Of a stretch of DNA of 64,000 nt, positions 1 through 9,326 are shown in pieces. How positions within the stretch are numbered: position 1 is the first letter of the stretch; the number at the start of each line of letters is the position of its first letter. Under the pieces are notes generated by a model, which worked only from the letters and a program-made list of their open reading frames with translations, was not told where the DNA came from and did not search any database. The position numbers were made by a program, and so were the translations under genes. Origin of the DNA: a bacterium (GTDB taxonomy: Bacteria > Zhuqueibacterota > Zhuqueibacteria > Zhuqueibacterales > Geothermadaptataceae); the NCBI GenBank assembly GCA_024275575.1, contig JAJRYV010000117.1:62001-126000 (forward strand). The letters are read 5' to 3'.

Positions 1-97
1 GAGCAGTATAGTTTATTTCGCCGTCAACCTGCATGCAGGCGATGTGCTCGGGTAATGTCTGCGCGTGCTGTTCGAGAAAGTGGTGGATGAGGTGCAT
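1..97 (-). CDS. AMP-dependent synthetase/ligase (acyl-CoA/acyl-ACP ligase), N-terminal fragment cut by window edge
   Basis: Reverse-strand reading from ATG at 95-97 gives MHLIHHFLEQHAQTLPEHIACMQVDGEINYTA..., typical of the N-terminus of AMP-binding ligases; open to the window edge; next to an ACP gene. Confidence 0.6.
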   Translation of the reverse strand, partial: MHLIHHFLEQHAQTLPEHIACMQVDGEINYTA

Positions 98-160
98 TTA
101 AAACCTTTTGCGTTTGAATGTCGAAATATTGAGACGTTAAAACGTTGAAAAACAAAAACT

Positions 161-274
161 CATTACCAGGCTCTGCCTGGTAATGTCTTGCCGGATGCTT
201 AGCCTCCAGTGCCTGAAACTGCGTACTTTGCAGGCAGAGCCTGCGGGACTGCATTCCCGGCGAGAGACCGGGAA
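161..274. repeat. Multi-hairpin intergenic repeat element
   Basis: Three perfect stem-loops: CATTACCAGGC-TCT-GCCTGGTAATG (161-185), GCAGGC-AGA-GCCTGC (230-244), TTCCCGG-CGAGAGA-CCGGGAA (254-274). Confidence 0.8.
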
Positions 275-359
275 CGAGATGAAATCGCTCGGCGAGGACG
301 CCTTCGCTCTATTTTCCTGTGGGTATCTCAAAACAAAGGACTTTCAAACATTCACACGT

Positions 360-1595
360 TCAAACATTTATCTGAATACTTGCGTGTGGAAAAACCCCGA
401 CTTCACACCCACCCGGATGCCATTTATTTATTTTATCCACGACCGTTTCCCAATTTTTCGCGTAGTGATACCCTTCCCAGTAAATCTGATAAAACTCTTC
501 TTCGCTGACGCCGGGAACGAAAAAAAGCACATTGCGGTTTTTCAGAAAACGTTTGGGCATGGGTTTGCGGTAGAGCACGCCGGAACCGGGCTCGAAAAGG
601 CCGTGTTTACCCAAACCTTCGGAGCAGGCTGCGGTGATGACGATAGTGCCGTTTTCCCGCACCAGCTTTTCACCAACAGTGTGCATATACATAAAAGCAT
701 TTTCCGATTGTAGCAATTCGGTATCTTTGGGATAGGCATTAAAAATCGCCACATCGAGATTTTCTGCAGCTTCGGTGGCATAAATTTCTTTGGCAAACTT
801 TGCTGCTTTGCTGTGGGCTTCGATCAAATCTCCGGCAAAAAAACCAGCCACCTGGCGTTGCGAATTGACCACCACATTCAAACAAAAATCGATGCCCACG
901 TGGCGGGCGATCCGTTCGAACTCAGCACGAAAGCGGTTGTTTTCCAGCGTACCCGGTTTGCTGCGCAGGCCCATCATCACAGCCTTGTGCGTCCAGACGA
1001 TGGAATCGAGATTGGACAGGCCGGGCAGCACCATTTTGGCGCCGCCGCTGAAACCGGCAAAATGGTGCGGCACGACGCTGCCGATCAAAATACGAAAATC
1101 GGCTTCGAGAAATTCTTTGTTGAGCAGCACTTCCATCTTGCCGACCATCACGCCGGCCGGCGCCAGATTTTCACAGCAATCGTGGTTGATTACCCGCAGG
1201 TTGTCGACGATTTCCCTGCCCAGTTTTTTATAAAGCTGTGCTTTGCCGAGTTCCGTGTGCGTTCCCAGGCTCACGATTACGGTGATGGCATCGGCCGGTA
1301 CGCCGGCATAATCGAGCTCGGTGAGCAGTACTTCGAGCAGAAGCTGTGTCGGCGTTGGCCGGCTCAGGTCGTCGACAGCGATGACGATCCTTGTTTTATC
1401 TGCTACCAGTCCGGCCAGATTTTTCGTACCGACAGGTTCTTCGATGGCGGCGACGACTTCATCGTCCGTTAGCGCTATTGCATCCGCCATGGGAAAAGGT
1501 TTTACCTGCCAGCCGGGTCCTATCGACAGATGCAGCTCGCGATCACCATTCCACGCCGCCCACGGCAGCATGATGCCGTCATTTTCTGCGCTCAC
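360..1595 (-). CDS. LarA-like (nickel-dependent lactate racemase superfamily, DUF2088) protein
   Basis: 411 aa; SLGTHTELG and GSVVPHHFAGFSGGAKMVLPGLSN resemble LarA active-site segments; GTG start immediately after the ACP stop. Confidence 0.75.
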   Translation of the reverse strand: MSAENDGIMLPWAAWNGDRELHLSIGPGWQVKPFPMADAIALTDDEVVAAIEEPVGTKNLAGLVADKTRIVIAVDDLSRPTPTQLLLEVLLTELDYAGVPADAITVIVSLGTHTELGKAQLYKKLGREIVDNLRVINHDCCENLAPAGVMVGKMEVLLNKEFLEADFRILIGSVVPHHFAGFSGGAKMVLPGLSNLDSIVWTHKAVMMGLRSKPGTLENNRFRAEFERIARHVGIDFCLNVVVNSQRQVAGFFAGDLIEAHSKAAKFAKEIYATEAAENLDVAIFNAYPKDTELLQSENAFMYMHTVGEKLVRENGTIVITAACSEGLGKHGLFEPGSGVLYRKPMPKRFLKNRNVLFFVPGVSEEEFYQIYWEGYHYAKNWETVVDKINKWHPGGCEVGVFPHASIQINV

Positions 1596-1832
1596 CTATG
1601 CCGCTTTCTTTTCACGAATAAAAGTACTGATGGCATCGATCGAGTCGAAATTTTCCGGCATAAGTTCGTCATCATCGATTTTAACTTCGAATTCTTTTTC
1701 GAGATAACCGATCAAATCCATCATTTTCAATGAATCGATGATGCCCGCCAGCAGCAGACTGTCGTCATCTTCAACACCGTTATTTTCCAGTTCCGGCTCG
1801 AAAAAAGATCGTATTAATTCTTTGTTGCTCAT
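1596..1832 (-). CDS. Acyl carrier protein
   Basis: Phosphopantetheine-site-like GIIDSLKMMDLIGYLEKEF; acidic ~78 aa; ATG at 1832 preceded by GGAG. Confidence 0.85.
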   Translation of the reverse strand: MSNKELIRSFFEPELENNGVEDDDSLLLAGIIDSLKMMDLIGYLEKEFEVKIDDDELMPENFDSIDAISTFIREKKAA

Positions 1833-1914
1833 CAAGTTCTCCAAATATTTCGTTAAAACTATAAAATTGTGCTATCAATTTGTCGGTTAATTGTAATGTC
1901 TGTCCCCTCGATAT

Positions 1915-1933
1915 GCAGGCAAAAAATGCCTGC
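1915..1933. repeat. Short intergenic hairpin
   Basis: GCAGGCA-AAAAA-TGCCTGC perfect inverted repeat between the ACP and GNAT genes. Confidence 0.6.
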
Positions 1934-2013
1934 TACCCGGAATGCTATTTGTTGTTTTTCTGCAAGCCAACCAGATTGAATAATAATTTTAACCTGCAAC
2001 CTGTAACCCTCAA

Positions 2014-3078
2014 CTAAATATCTCTATCCCCCACAGTCATGTACCAGGCATCGGGGTTCAAAACGTTCCGGTGCAAGCCGTTGCTCTCACTGGTATAGGC
2101 CATGACTTTTGAGGTGGCGTCATCGCGTTCGCGGAAACCGAATTTTCGCAATTGCTGCACCAGCGGATTGGCTTCATGTAATTTTATCGACAGGGTGGAA
2201 AACCCTTTTTTACGATAAATTTTAAAGAGCTGCGCTATCAGCGATTCCAGCAGCCCGCCCTCCGGTGCCACAACGATGTCTGCAACGTGCACCATGCTGA
2301 ATTGCGAAGCAGCCAGTGCGTAACCGCGCAGTTTGCCGTCACGGTAAACTTTCAGCGTATCCACCTGATAGAGCGGGCAATCGATGTAGCGCCAGGTTAA
2401 GTAATCGGCATCACGAAAGCCACTCACCGGGTAATACCGGCGAATTTCCTGATAAAATTCTGTAAATTCTTCACCGAAGGGCTCTTTTTCCACAAAAGTA
2501 AACGACAATGAATCATCGCGGTTTTTCGGCTGCGGCAGGGCTAGATGCACCAGCGGTTGTGCAAAAAAGCCGGCAAAACGAGCCAGGGCCGGCACTTTAA
2601 CAATGTTCAAAAATTTGCGGTCTAATCGCAAGAGCGCCGCGTAGCGTTTCATCAGCCCAATCTGATGATGGCCAACCCGTTCGTGCACCACCGCCATACG
2701 ATCATTGGGGTGGGCGTAGAGAAACGGAACTTCGCCGCTGTCAACGCCATCTTTGGCCGCGCGGCGCAGTTTCACCGCAACGCCCAGGGCGCGGTATTTT
2801 TTGTCGATGGAAAAATCGGCACAATTCCAGGCGAGGCTCTCTTTGCCATCGACGCTCATTTTGCGGGGGAACCCCGCGGTAAAGCCGACGACTTCGCCGG
2901 TTTTATCATCTTCCACCACCCAGGCGGTAGCTTTGCCGTGGGGGTTTTTCAAATATGCCCATTCGAAACGGCGGCGAAAGAGATCGTCGTCGTCGTAACG
3001 CTCGCGGTTGCGCAGCAGGGTTTCCATGAGAATCGGCATTTCTTTTGCGAGATCAGCTTTGCGAACGATTATTGCCAT
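2014..3078 (-). CDS. GNAT family N-acetyltransferase
   Basis: 354 aa; ADFSIDKKYRALGVAVKLRRAAKDG resembles the GNAT acetyl-CoA-binding motif; second GNAT-like half (GGLLESLIAQLFKIYRKKGFSTLSIKLHEAN). Confidence 0.65.
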   Translation of the reverse strand: MAIIVRKADLAKEMPILMETLLRNRERYDDDDLFRRRFEWAYLKNPHGKATAWVVEDDKTGEVVGFTAGFPRKMSVDGKESLAWNCADFSIDKKYRALGVAVKLRRAAKDGVDSGEVPFLYAHPNDRMAVVHERVGHHQIGLMKRYAALLRLDRKFLNIVKVPALARFAGFFAQPLVHLALPQPKNRDDSLSFTFVEKEPFGEEFTEFYQEIRRYYPVSGFRDADYLTWRYIDCPLYQVDTLKVYRDGKLRGYALAASQFSMVHVADIVVAPEGGLLESLIAQLFKIYRKKGFSTLSIKLHEANPLVQQLRKFGFRERDDATSKVMAYTSESNGLHRNVLNPDAWYMTVGDRDI

Positions 3079-3357
3079 CGTATTTAAAATACTCCATTTT
3101 TACAGATTGCGCGAATTCAGCTTTTATGATTCTATCCAACTCGCAGCGGCGCGAATCGTTATTTTCAAGAGTCAAGGGCAGTGCGGATTGCAGCGCCTTT
3201 GAATTGCAAATGGACGACTTCATATGATGCAAAGGCGCAGAAAAACAATGTCTCTAAATCCATCTCCATCGCTTCACCACGCCTTGAATATTTTCCGAAA
3301 AATTCTTTTTTAACCTGCTCTATTCATAAACTTTATTGTTTGCCTTCGGAGTGTATT

Positions 3358-4590
3358 TTAAATGAACTCCGGTGCTATTTCTATTTCAGGCAGCGAATGA
3401 ACCGGTTGCTGTACTTCGCGCCAACGGGTAATTTTTTCTTTTAATCTGGGGCTCAAGTTTAATTTTTCTTCCGCCAATTCGATGTACAGTTTTTCATAGC
3501 GCCGGATCATTTGTGTAAAAGTAAAATTCTCTTCTACTTTCCGGCGTCCGGCAGCGGCGAACGCCCGGCGTTTATCAGTGTTTTGCAGCAGATCGAGTAT
3601 TGCTGCCGCCATTTTTTCGTCATTATCCGAGGGTACGAGCAAACCGGTTTTATCGTGGCTCACCAGCTCGGGATTGCCGCCGACGTCGGTGGCGATTACC
3701 GTGCGTGAGCAGGCCATGGCTTCGAGGATGGTGTTGCTCATGCCTTCGCTGAAGCTCGGCAGAATGAACACATCCATCGCCCGGATGTAGTCGGGTATAT
3801 TTTTACGCCAGCGAATAAAAATCGTGTTTTCAGAAATGCCCAGCTCACGAATCATGGCTTTCGTTTCCGGATACAACGGCCCGGCGCCGACCAGCAATAG
3901 GCGTGCATTCGGCATTTGGGTGAAAACTTTTTTTGCTGCACGCAGAAGCAAGGGGTAATTTTTTACCTGCACCAGCCGGCCGACAGAACCGAAAACCGGC
4001 GTATCTTCCGGCAAATATACCAGCTTTTTAAAATCGCCACATCCGTCGTGAGCGCTAAATTTTTCCAGATCGACACCGTTGACCAGCGTGTGGATCTTTT
4101 CTCCGGGATAGCCGATGCGCTGCGCCAGTTGATCGCTCAGAACCCGGGAAACACTCAAAATACGGTCAAATCGATCCCAGATAAATCGCTGTACAATTTT
4201 ATGTTTGCGACTATCGTCTTTCATGGTGCCGTGTTCGCCGTGGATGAGCACCGGTGTGCGAGCTATTTTTGCCCCGGCAAATCCTTCGATGAGCGTGCTC
4301 CAGGCATGGGTGTGCAGCGCGTGGATTTCATGGCGGTACAGTTGCTGCGCCACTTTGAACGGCAGTGTTGAATCGTTGCCCCATTTGCGGCCGGTTGCAA
4401 CGATGGTGCAGCGCGCCGGGTCGACCATTTTCTGTAGCGAGCCACCCTTCAAAAAGGTGATAATATAATTCTCAAAAATGCTGTTATCGGTGTTGTTCAC
4501 CAAGTTGACAATGCCATTTTCCTTGCCGCCAAAATGCAGAACCTGCATCAGATGGGCAACACGGATTTTATCGATCGGATTTTTTTTCAA
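3358..4590 (-). CDS. Glycosyltransferase family 4 (group 1)
   Basis: 410 aa; VHTLVNGVDLEKF, GSVGRLVQVKNYPLLLRAA, LPSFSEGMSNTILEAMACSRTVIATDVGGNPELV; probable TTG start 5 nt after the upstream stop. Confidence 0.9.
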   Translation of the reverse strand: MKKNPIDKIRVAHLMQVLHFGGKENGIVNLVNNTDNSIFENYIITFLKGGSLQKMVDPARCTIVATGRKWGNDSTLPFKVAQQLYRHEIHALHTHAWSTLIEGFAGAKIARTPVLIHGEHGTMKDDSRKHKIVQRFIWDRFDRILSVSRVLSDQLAQRIGYPGEKIHTLVNGVDLEKFSAHDGCGDFKKLVYLPEDTPVFGSVGRLVQVKNYPLLLRAAKKVFTQMPNARLLLVGAGPLYPETKAMIRELGISENTIFIRWRKNIPDYIRAMDVFILPSFSEGMSNTILEAMACSRTVIATDVGGNPELVSHDKTGLLVPSDNDEKMAAAILDLLQNTDKRRAFAAAGRRKVEENFTFTQMIRRYEKLYIELAEEKLNLSPRLKEKITRWREVQQPVHSLPEIEIAPEFI

Positions 4591-4595
4591 TGTTT

Positions 4596-7500
4596 TTAAC
4601 TCTGGGTGTTAAAAATTTTTTGTGTCATCCTCATAAAAATAGTATCTGTTTTATTTTTATGCGTTCCCTGTTTACTGCTTTTAGCTTCCCGGTGCAAATT
4701 CTTTAAGGCAGGTGTAGTCATTTCATGACCAGAATTGGCAGTGTTTTCCCCCGAATCTTCCAGCTTGCCGATCATGGAATCTTCTATTTTTACCCCAATT
4801 GCCTTTAGAAACCAATGCTTGAGCCAATCGCTGTCATCCTTCAGCCATTCCTGCGCCCAAAGAGGCAGTGCATCGGGATTCACGTTTTGGGGCGCCGCCG
4901 GCGAATAGACAATATTCTGCGGGCGAAAGCCGATGAGAAGATGTATGTTTTCGCTATTATAAGATAACTGGTCATCTTCATCCATGCCGTGCTCGAAAAC
5001 GTTTATTTCGATTTCGGCAGGCTTTTCCGTACGCCATTTATTGAATAGTTCAAAGAAAAATGCTTTTTGTACTGAAAGTTCTTCAGCAATGTTGGCCGCG
5101 AATGCCGGACAATAATAAGTCGCGTTATGAAGATTGGGTTGATAACAAATCACAGGTTTTTCAGCAATATGAAGCACCCAGCGGTCGCTGTTGAGGCTCA
5201 ACAGGTTATTGATTTCAAAATAACCATTCAGGATGAGTGCCGGCGCGATAAAACTGAAGTTTTGTGTGACAAAACATCCGTTGACAAGCTCCCTGTTGCC
5301 GGCCAGCGTTTTTATTTCAAAGCCGTTTAAAATATCGAAATTTTTTTTACTATGGCTATTTGAAATCGCATATAAAATCAAAAATGCGAGTTGATGGGCA
5401 TTTTGCAATACGGTTGTTCTTTTTTTCAATTCGTCAAAAATCATCGAATGCTTTTCCAGCACCCGCGGTTTGAAAATAGTATTTCTCAGAGAGACTTTAT
5501 TTTTGAAATTCGTGAACTGATCGAGGAGGTTATCGACAAAACCGCTGCTTACGGTAAAATGGAGCAATATCTTCGATAAATTTAACGGTGGCAGCATACC
5601 CAATTCAGCGATATCGAAGTTGACAATATAATTATCAAGTATATTTTCAATCTTGATAAATCCGCCCGCAGTCAGTTCGATGTGGATCTTGCGCTTAAAT
5701 TCTTCCAGCAGCTTTTCATTTTCTCTGTCCATCAGGCATTTGATAGCGATATCAAAAATTTTGTGCTGAAATGTGCCGTCATCGTAATTCTCATCTTGTT
5801 TAACGGTTATTTGAGGGATGTTCAACAAGTATTCGATCACCTCATCCTCAAAATCCACCATGTTATTGCGTATTTCCGGCTTATCGATCAGCGCTTCCCA
5901 TTCCGGATAAATAATTCGCTCCAATATGTGTTTATCCTGCATGAGATAGTTTTCCTGGAGCTCGGGAAAATATTCATCAGCCTTGATTTGGTAGGAATGC
6001 ATCCAGGTCGGGTATTGATCGGGTGAATACGGAAGCAGTTGCCCCAAAGGTTTGATCGCGCCTTGCATATCACAAAACAATGTCAATTCCGGGAGCCTGT
6101 CAAGAATTCTTCTGTCAAACTGATCAATAAAAGTGGAAAGCATTTTCTTTTTTTGATCAGTGTCAAGTTCATTTGCTTTTGATTTAACCGCATCCTGAAT
6201 CAGCTCTAACAGAATCGCATCTTTTTGCAGATAGAGCAACCTCTTTTCAATATTGAATTTTATCCTTCTAAACCTGTCGTCGGAAATATCGATATCGGAA
6301 AAGATAAAACCGATCCGGGTGAGTTCGTGCTCAATAGTCTGGGTATGGTCTAAACAAAATAATTTATTTTTATTAGCGTCCTGCGCCAGCTCATTGATAG
6401 AATAAAAAGCATCGGCAAATTTAAATAGTTTCAGCCTGAGAAATTTATTCATAAATTGAGCCGGTGGATTATAGCCGATATTGTCGTTTATTTCAACAAG
6501 CAGGCGGTAATATGCATCTTTATCTTCTTTTTCATTTTTTTCAACCCACTTGTTAAACTGCTTCATCTTGTGTTTATTGCTCAGGGCTTCGATGATATCC
6601 CTGACAGTCCAGGCTTTAAGGGAGAGTTTAGAGTCTGTTTTTTCATTGCCGTTTTTTGTAAAAAGGCTGGCTTCCTGCACCAACAGGTCGTCGGTCCAAT
6701 GAAACCATTCTATCTCGGCAATGCCGAGATCGGTAGGTTGAATATCGAGCGCGGTGTTTTTTATGCGGACATTTTTTATCGGCAGACACCAATTCTCGTC
6801 AGTTGATTGCGTAGGAATATTTTCCCGCAGGTAGGCTAACAGGGCTTCATAAAGCGGCTGGTCAATCCATCGCTTGTGCCTTTCTTTTGCTTTACCGCTT
6901 AACAGCAGGGTGGCATAGATAGATTTAAACCTTTCTTTATCCTTCTTTTTATAAACTTCCAGTTTTTCCGTCAATTTTTCGGCACATATTTCGAGCAGCC
7001 TTTCGTTGATACCATAACCGGATTTATCATTTGCATCACCGCCAACGTGCAGGCTGCTGCGATGGCTGCCATTGTAGAAAGCATTGGAATGGAGAATAAA
7101 ATTCAGATTGTGCACTTCGTCATCAAGGGGAAAAAACAGGTAAAAGTTGGGAAAACCTTTAATAAGCTCAGTGGAAATTTTATAATCACGACAATAGCCG
7201 AACAGCATTTCGATATCTCTGTTCTCACTGCCTTCGTCTTGCCAGGGGCTTATGTATTCATAGTCCGGACTGTGGTATGGAATCAGAATTTTCTCAAATT
7301 CAAGGTCTACAGGTTCAATTTGCTCGCTTGAATTCAAAAAAACATTGCGTAATCCCTTTTTCCCCGAAGCTTCGGCTGATTTATTCAATACGCTGAGAGA
7401 GAATTTCGCTCCATGTTCCAAATTCTCTCTTTCGAGATAGCTGCGCTTTCCCTTTCCGAGTTTTATAAAAAACAAGGAACCCTGCTCGAATTTCTTGAGA

Positions 7501-8279
7501 TCGATTTGACCTTTATATTTATTGAGCCATTCGGTTAATCTCATTAACTCCTGTGAAGCGAACAAGTCGTCTCGCTTTTGGTAGTTAATATCAAATACTT
7601 TTTCGTTGGGTTGGCAGGGAAAATTGGTCACCAAAATCTTGAACAGCCAGGGATCGGAATTGCCGCATTCATGCCTGTCCATCTCATAGCCGTCGCCGGT
7701 AATTTTTTTATAGTTTTGTGCTGCCGGCTGTATCTCGTCAATGCTTTTCAGGCTAATCAGTTCTTTCAACTGTGCTCTTTTTGCCCAACTGAAAATGACC
7801 GGCCCCAGGTGTTTTTGGGTCAATTCTTCAATCCCGGAATTCTCACCAATCAAGCGATGCACCAGTTTGAAGCCGATCCCAAACTTGCCGATATCACTCC
7901 TGCTATCTTTTGTCGATGAGCCAACATTCAGCAAAGAGCGCACACCTTCGAAATCAAATTGTTTACCATTATTCATAACCAATAAATAATCGTCGTCATA
8001 ATACATACAAAAATGAGTGCTGTCGGCATCCACTGCGTTCTGCAGAAACTCATAGAGCACCTGGCTGTCCTTTGCCATATCCAAAAAACTGGTGAGAAAA
8101 CTTCCCCTTCTGATATCCGCTTTATCACCATGATAAATGTGAAAAAAGCCATAGATATTTTTACCATTCGGGAATGTTTTCTTTTGACCCAGGAAGTGCT
8201 CAACTCTGCTCTCTTCGTGGAGGTCATTCACTTTTTCTTTGTAATAAGTTCGAAAGTCTCTGATGTTTTTAATCTTCAC
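4596..8279 (-). CDS. Large sacsin-like GHKL (HSP90-type) ATPase domain protein
   Basis: 1227 aa; N-terminal YEFLQNAVDADSTHF (N-box), LLVMNNGKQFDFEGVRSLLNVGSSTK (G1-like), IGKFGIGFKLVHRL (G2). GTG start with GGAGGG upstream. Confidence 0.75.
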   Translation of the reverse strand: MKIKNIRDFRTYYKEKVNDLHEESRVEHFLGQKKTFPNGKNIYGFFHIYHGDKADIRRGSFLTSFLDMAKDSQVLYEFLQNAVDADSTHFCMYYDDDYLLVMNNGKQFDFEGVRSLLNVGSSTKDSRSDIGKFGIGFKLVHRLIGENSGIEELTQKHLGPVIFSWAKRAQLKELISLKSIDEIQPAAQNYKKITGDGYEMDRHECGNSDPWLFKILVTNFPCQPNEKVFDINYQKRDDLFASQELMRLTEWLNKYKGQIDLKKFEQGSLFFIKLGKGKRSYLERENLEHGAKFSLSVLNKSAEASGKKGLRNVFLNSSEQIEPVDLEFEKILIPYHSPDYEYISPWQDEGSENRDIEMLFGYCRDYKISTELIKGFPNFYLFFPLDDEVHNLNFILHSNAFYNGSHRSSLHVGGDANDKSGYGINERLLEICAEKLTEKLEVYKKKDKERFKSIYATLLLSGKAKERHKRWIDQPLYEALLAYLRENIPTQSTDENWCLPIKNVRIKNTALDIQPTDLGIAEIEWFHWTDDLLVQEASLFTKNGNEKTDSKLSLKAWTVRDIIEALSNKHKMKQFNKWVEKNEKEDKDAYYRLLVEINDNIGYNPPAQFMNKFLRLKLFKFADAFYSINELAQDANKNKLFCLDHTQTIEHELTRIGFIFSDIDISDDRFRRIKFNIEKRLLYLQKDAILLELIQDAVKSKANELDTDQKKKMLSTFIDQFDRRILDRLPELTLFCDMQGAIKPLGQLLPYSPDQYPTWMHSYQIKADEYFPELQENYLMQDKHILERIIYPEWEALIDKPEIRNNMVDFEDEVIEYLLNIPQITVKQDENYDDGTFQHKIFDIAIKCLMDRENEKLLEEFKRKIHIELTAGGFIKIENILDNYIVNFDIAELGMLPPLNLSKILLHFTVSSGFVDNLLDQFTNFKNKVSLRNTIFKPRVLEKHSMIFDELKKRTTVLQNAHQLAFLILYAISNSHSKKNFDILNGFEIKTLAGNRELVNGCFVTQNFSFIAPALILNGYFEINNLLSLNSDRWVLHIAEKPVICYQPNLHNATYYCPAFAANIAEELSVQKAFFFELFNKWRTEKPAEIEINVFEHGMDEDDQLSYNSENIHLLIGFRPQNIVYSPAAPQNVNPDALPLWAQEWLKDDSDWLKHWFLKAIGVKIEDSMIGKLEDSGENTANSGHEMTTPALKNLHREAKSSKQGTHKNKTDTIFMRMTQKIFNTQS

Positions 8280-8351
8280 TGATGTTCCCTCCCAGGCTCA
8301 GCTTTCTATGTTCGTTAAAAATTCTATGAGCACATAGAGCGCTTTGTCTCA

Positions 8352-8768
8352 TTATGATTTACCATGCACACAGGGCCCCAATTGCCCGTCAATCTTTTGG
8401 ATATGATTGACAAGCCATTCAGTCAGTACTTTATACATGCGTCTGGCGATCTCATCTGCTCCGCCTCCCTGGCGATATTCCTGCTGAAATCTCTCAAAAG
8501 TTTCGATAAAGACAGCATGGGCGGATTTATTCGCTTCTGCCGCCGGGCATTCATACTGTTCCATACATTGTTCCTCGCGGCCAAAATGCCACAAGGTATA
8601 GTATTTCAAAAGGTTCAGTATCTTTTGAAAGGTCTTGGCGGTCATGCCCTGTTCAATGCCGTCTGCGAGCTCATTGATGATGTCAATAAGGTACTTGTGC
8701 TGAACATCAACCGCTCGATTTCCCGTTTCTATCGATTTATCCCATTTGATTCTAAGAGAACCACTCAT
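8352..8768 (-). CDS. Bacteriohemerythrin
   Basis: 138 aa; WDKSIETGNRAVDVQHKYLIDIINEL, HFGREEQCMEQY, HAVFIETF, HIQKIDGQLG match the hemerythrin His/Glu/Asp ligand pattern. Confidence 0.88.
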   Translation of the reverse strand: MSGSLRIKWDKSIETGNRAVDVQHKYLIDIINELADGIEQGMTAKTFQKILNLLKYYTLWHFGREEQCMEQYECPAAEANKSAHAVFIETFERFQQEYRQGGGADEIARRMYKVLTEWLVNHIQKIDGQLGPCVHGKS

Positions 8769-8811
8769 AATTTTATTCCTTAAAGATTTAATAATTCACA
8801 TAGAGTTTTTT

Positions 8812-9183
8812 TTACAGGAATTTTTGTAAATCCTGAACAGTGCGTTTCAATTCCAGAAAGAGCAATCCTAATTTCGCCTTTTCCGAGGTTATGGTAATTA
8901 AAACCGCATCGTTGCCAATGTTCATCAAAACAATATAACCATTCGCACCTTTCACGAGCACCTGCAAAACCTCACCGCGTTCGAGCTCTTCAGCGCTTCT
9001 TTCACCTAATGCGATTAATGCCGCACACATTGCACCAATACGATCTTCCTCAATATCTGCCGGTAAAAGTCCCGCCATCAGCAGGCCGTCCGTGCTGACT
9101 ACGGCTACTCCTTCGACTTCAGGGGTGTTAGATTGAAAGCTTCTTAAGGTTGTTTGCAGGCGTTGTGATGTTGATTGAGCCAT
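8812..9183 (-). CDS. Roadblock/LC7 domain protein (MglB-like)
   Basis: 123 aa; VEGVAVVSTDGLLMAGLLPADIEEDRIGAMCAALIALGERSAEEL...GYIVLMNIGNDAVLITITSEKAKLGLLFLELKR. Confidence 0.85.
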   Translation of the reverse strand: MAQSTSQRLQTTLRSFQSNTPEVEGVAVVSTDGLLMAGLLPADIEEDRIGAMCAALIALGERSAEELERGEVLQVLVKGANGYIVLMNIGNDAVLITITSEKAKLGLLFLELKRTVQDLQKFL

Positions 9184-9272
9184 TTAATTTCTCCTTTTCA
9201 AGGTTTTGATAATTTATTTAGAGTCCTTTCGAACGAGCATCATTCCGTCTTGTTTTTAAATATTTTATGCAG

Positions 9273-9303
9273 TTTTTCTCTGCGCCACTGCGTCTCCGCG
9301 AGA
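9273..9303. repeat. Degenerate 'TGCG-CTCTGCG' type dispersed repeat
   Basis: TTTTTCTCTGCGCCACTGCGTCTCCGCGAGA, similar in character to 33082-33120 and 37170-37241. Confidence 0.4.
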
Positions 9304-9326
9304 ATAATAAAGGTCATGTTGAAGTT

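Noticed and set aside
183-713. 176-aa plus-strand ORF
   Set aside because: Spans the hairpin repeat and runs antisense into the LarA-like gene; not a plausible gene.
813-1472. 219-aa plus-strand ORF
   Set aside because: Antisense shadow of the LarA-like gene.
3193-3238. GCGCCTTTG...CAAAGGCGC inverted repeat
   Set aside because: Short arms with a long spacer; could be chance.
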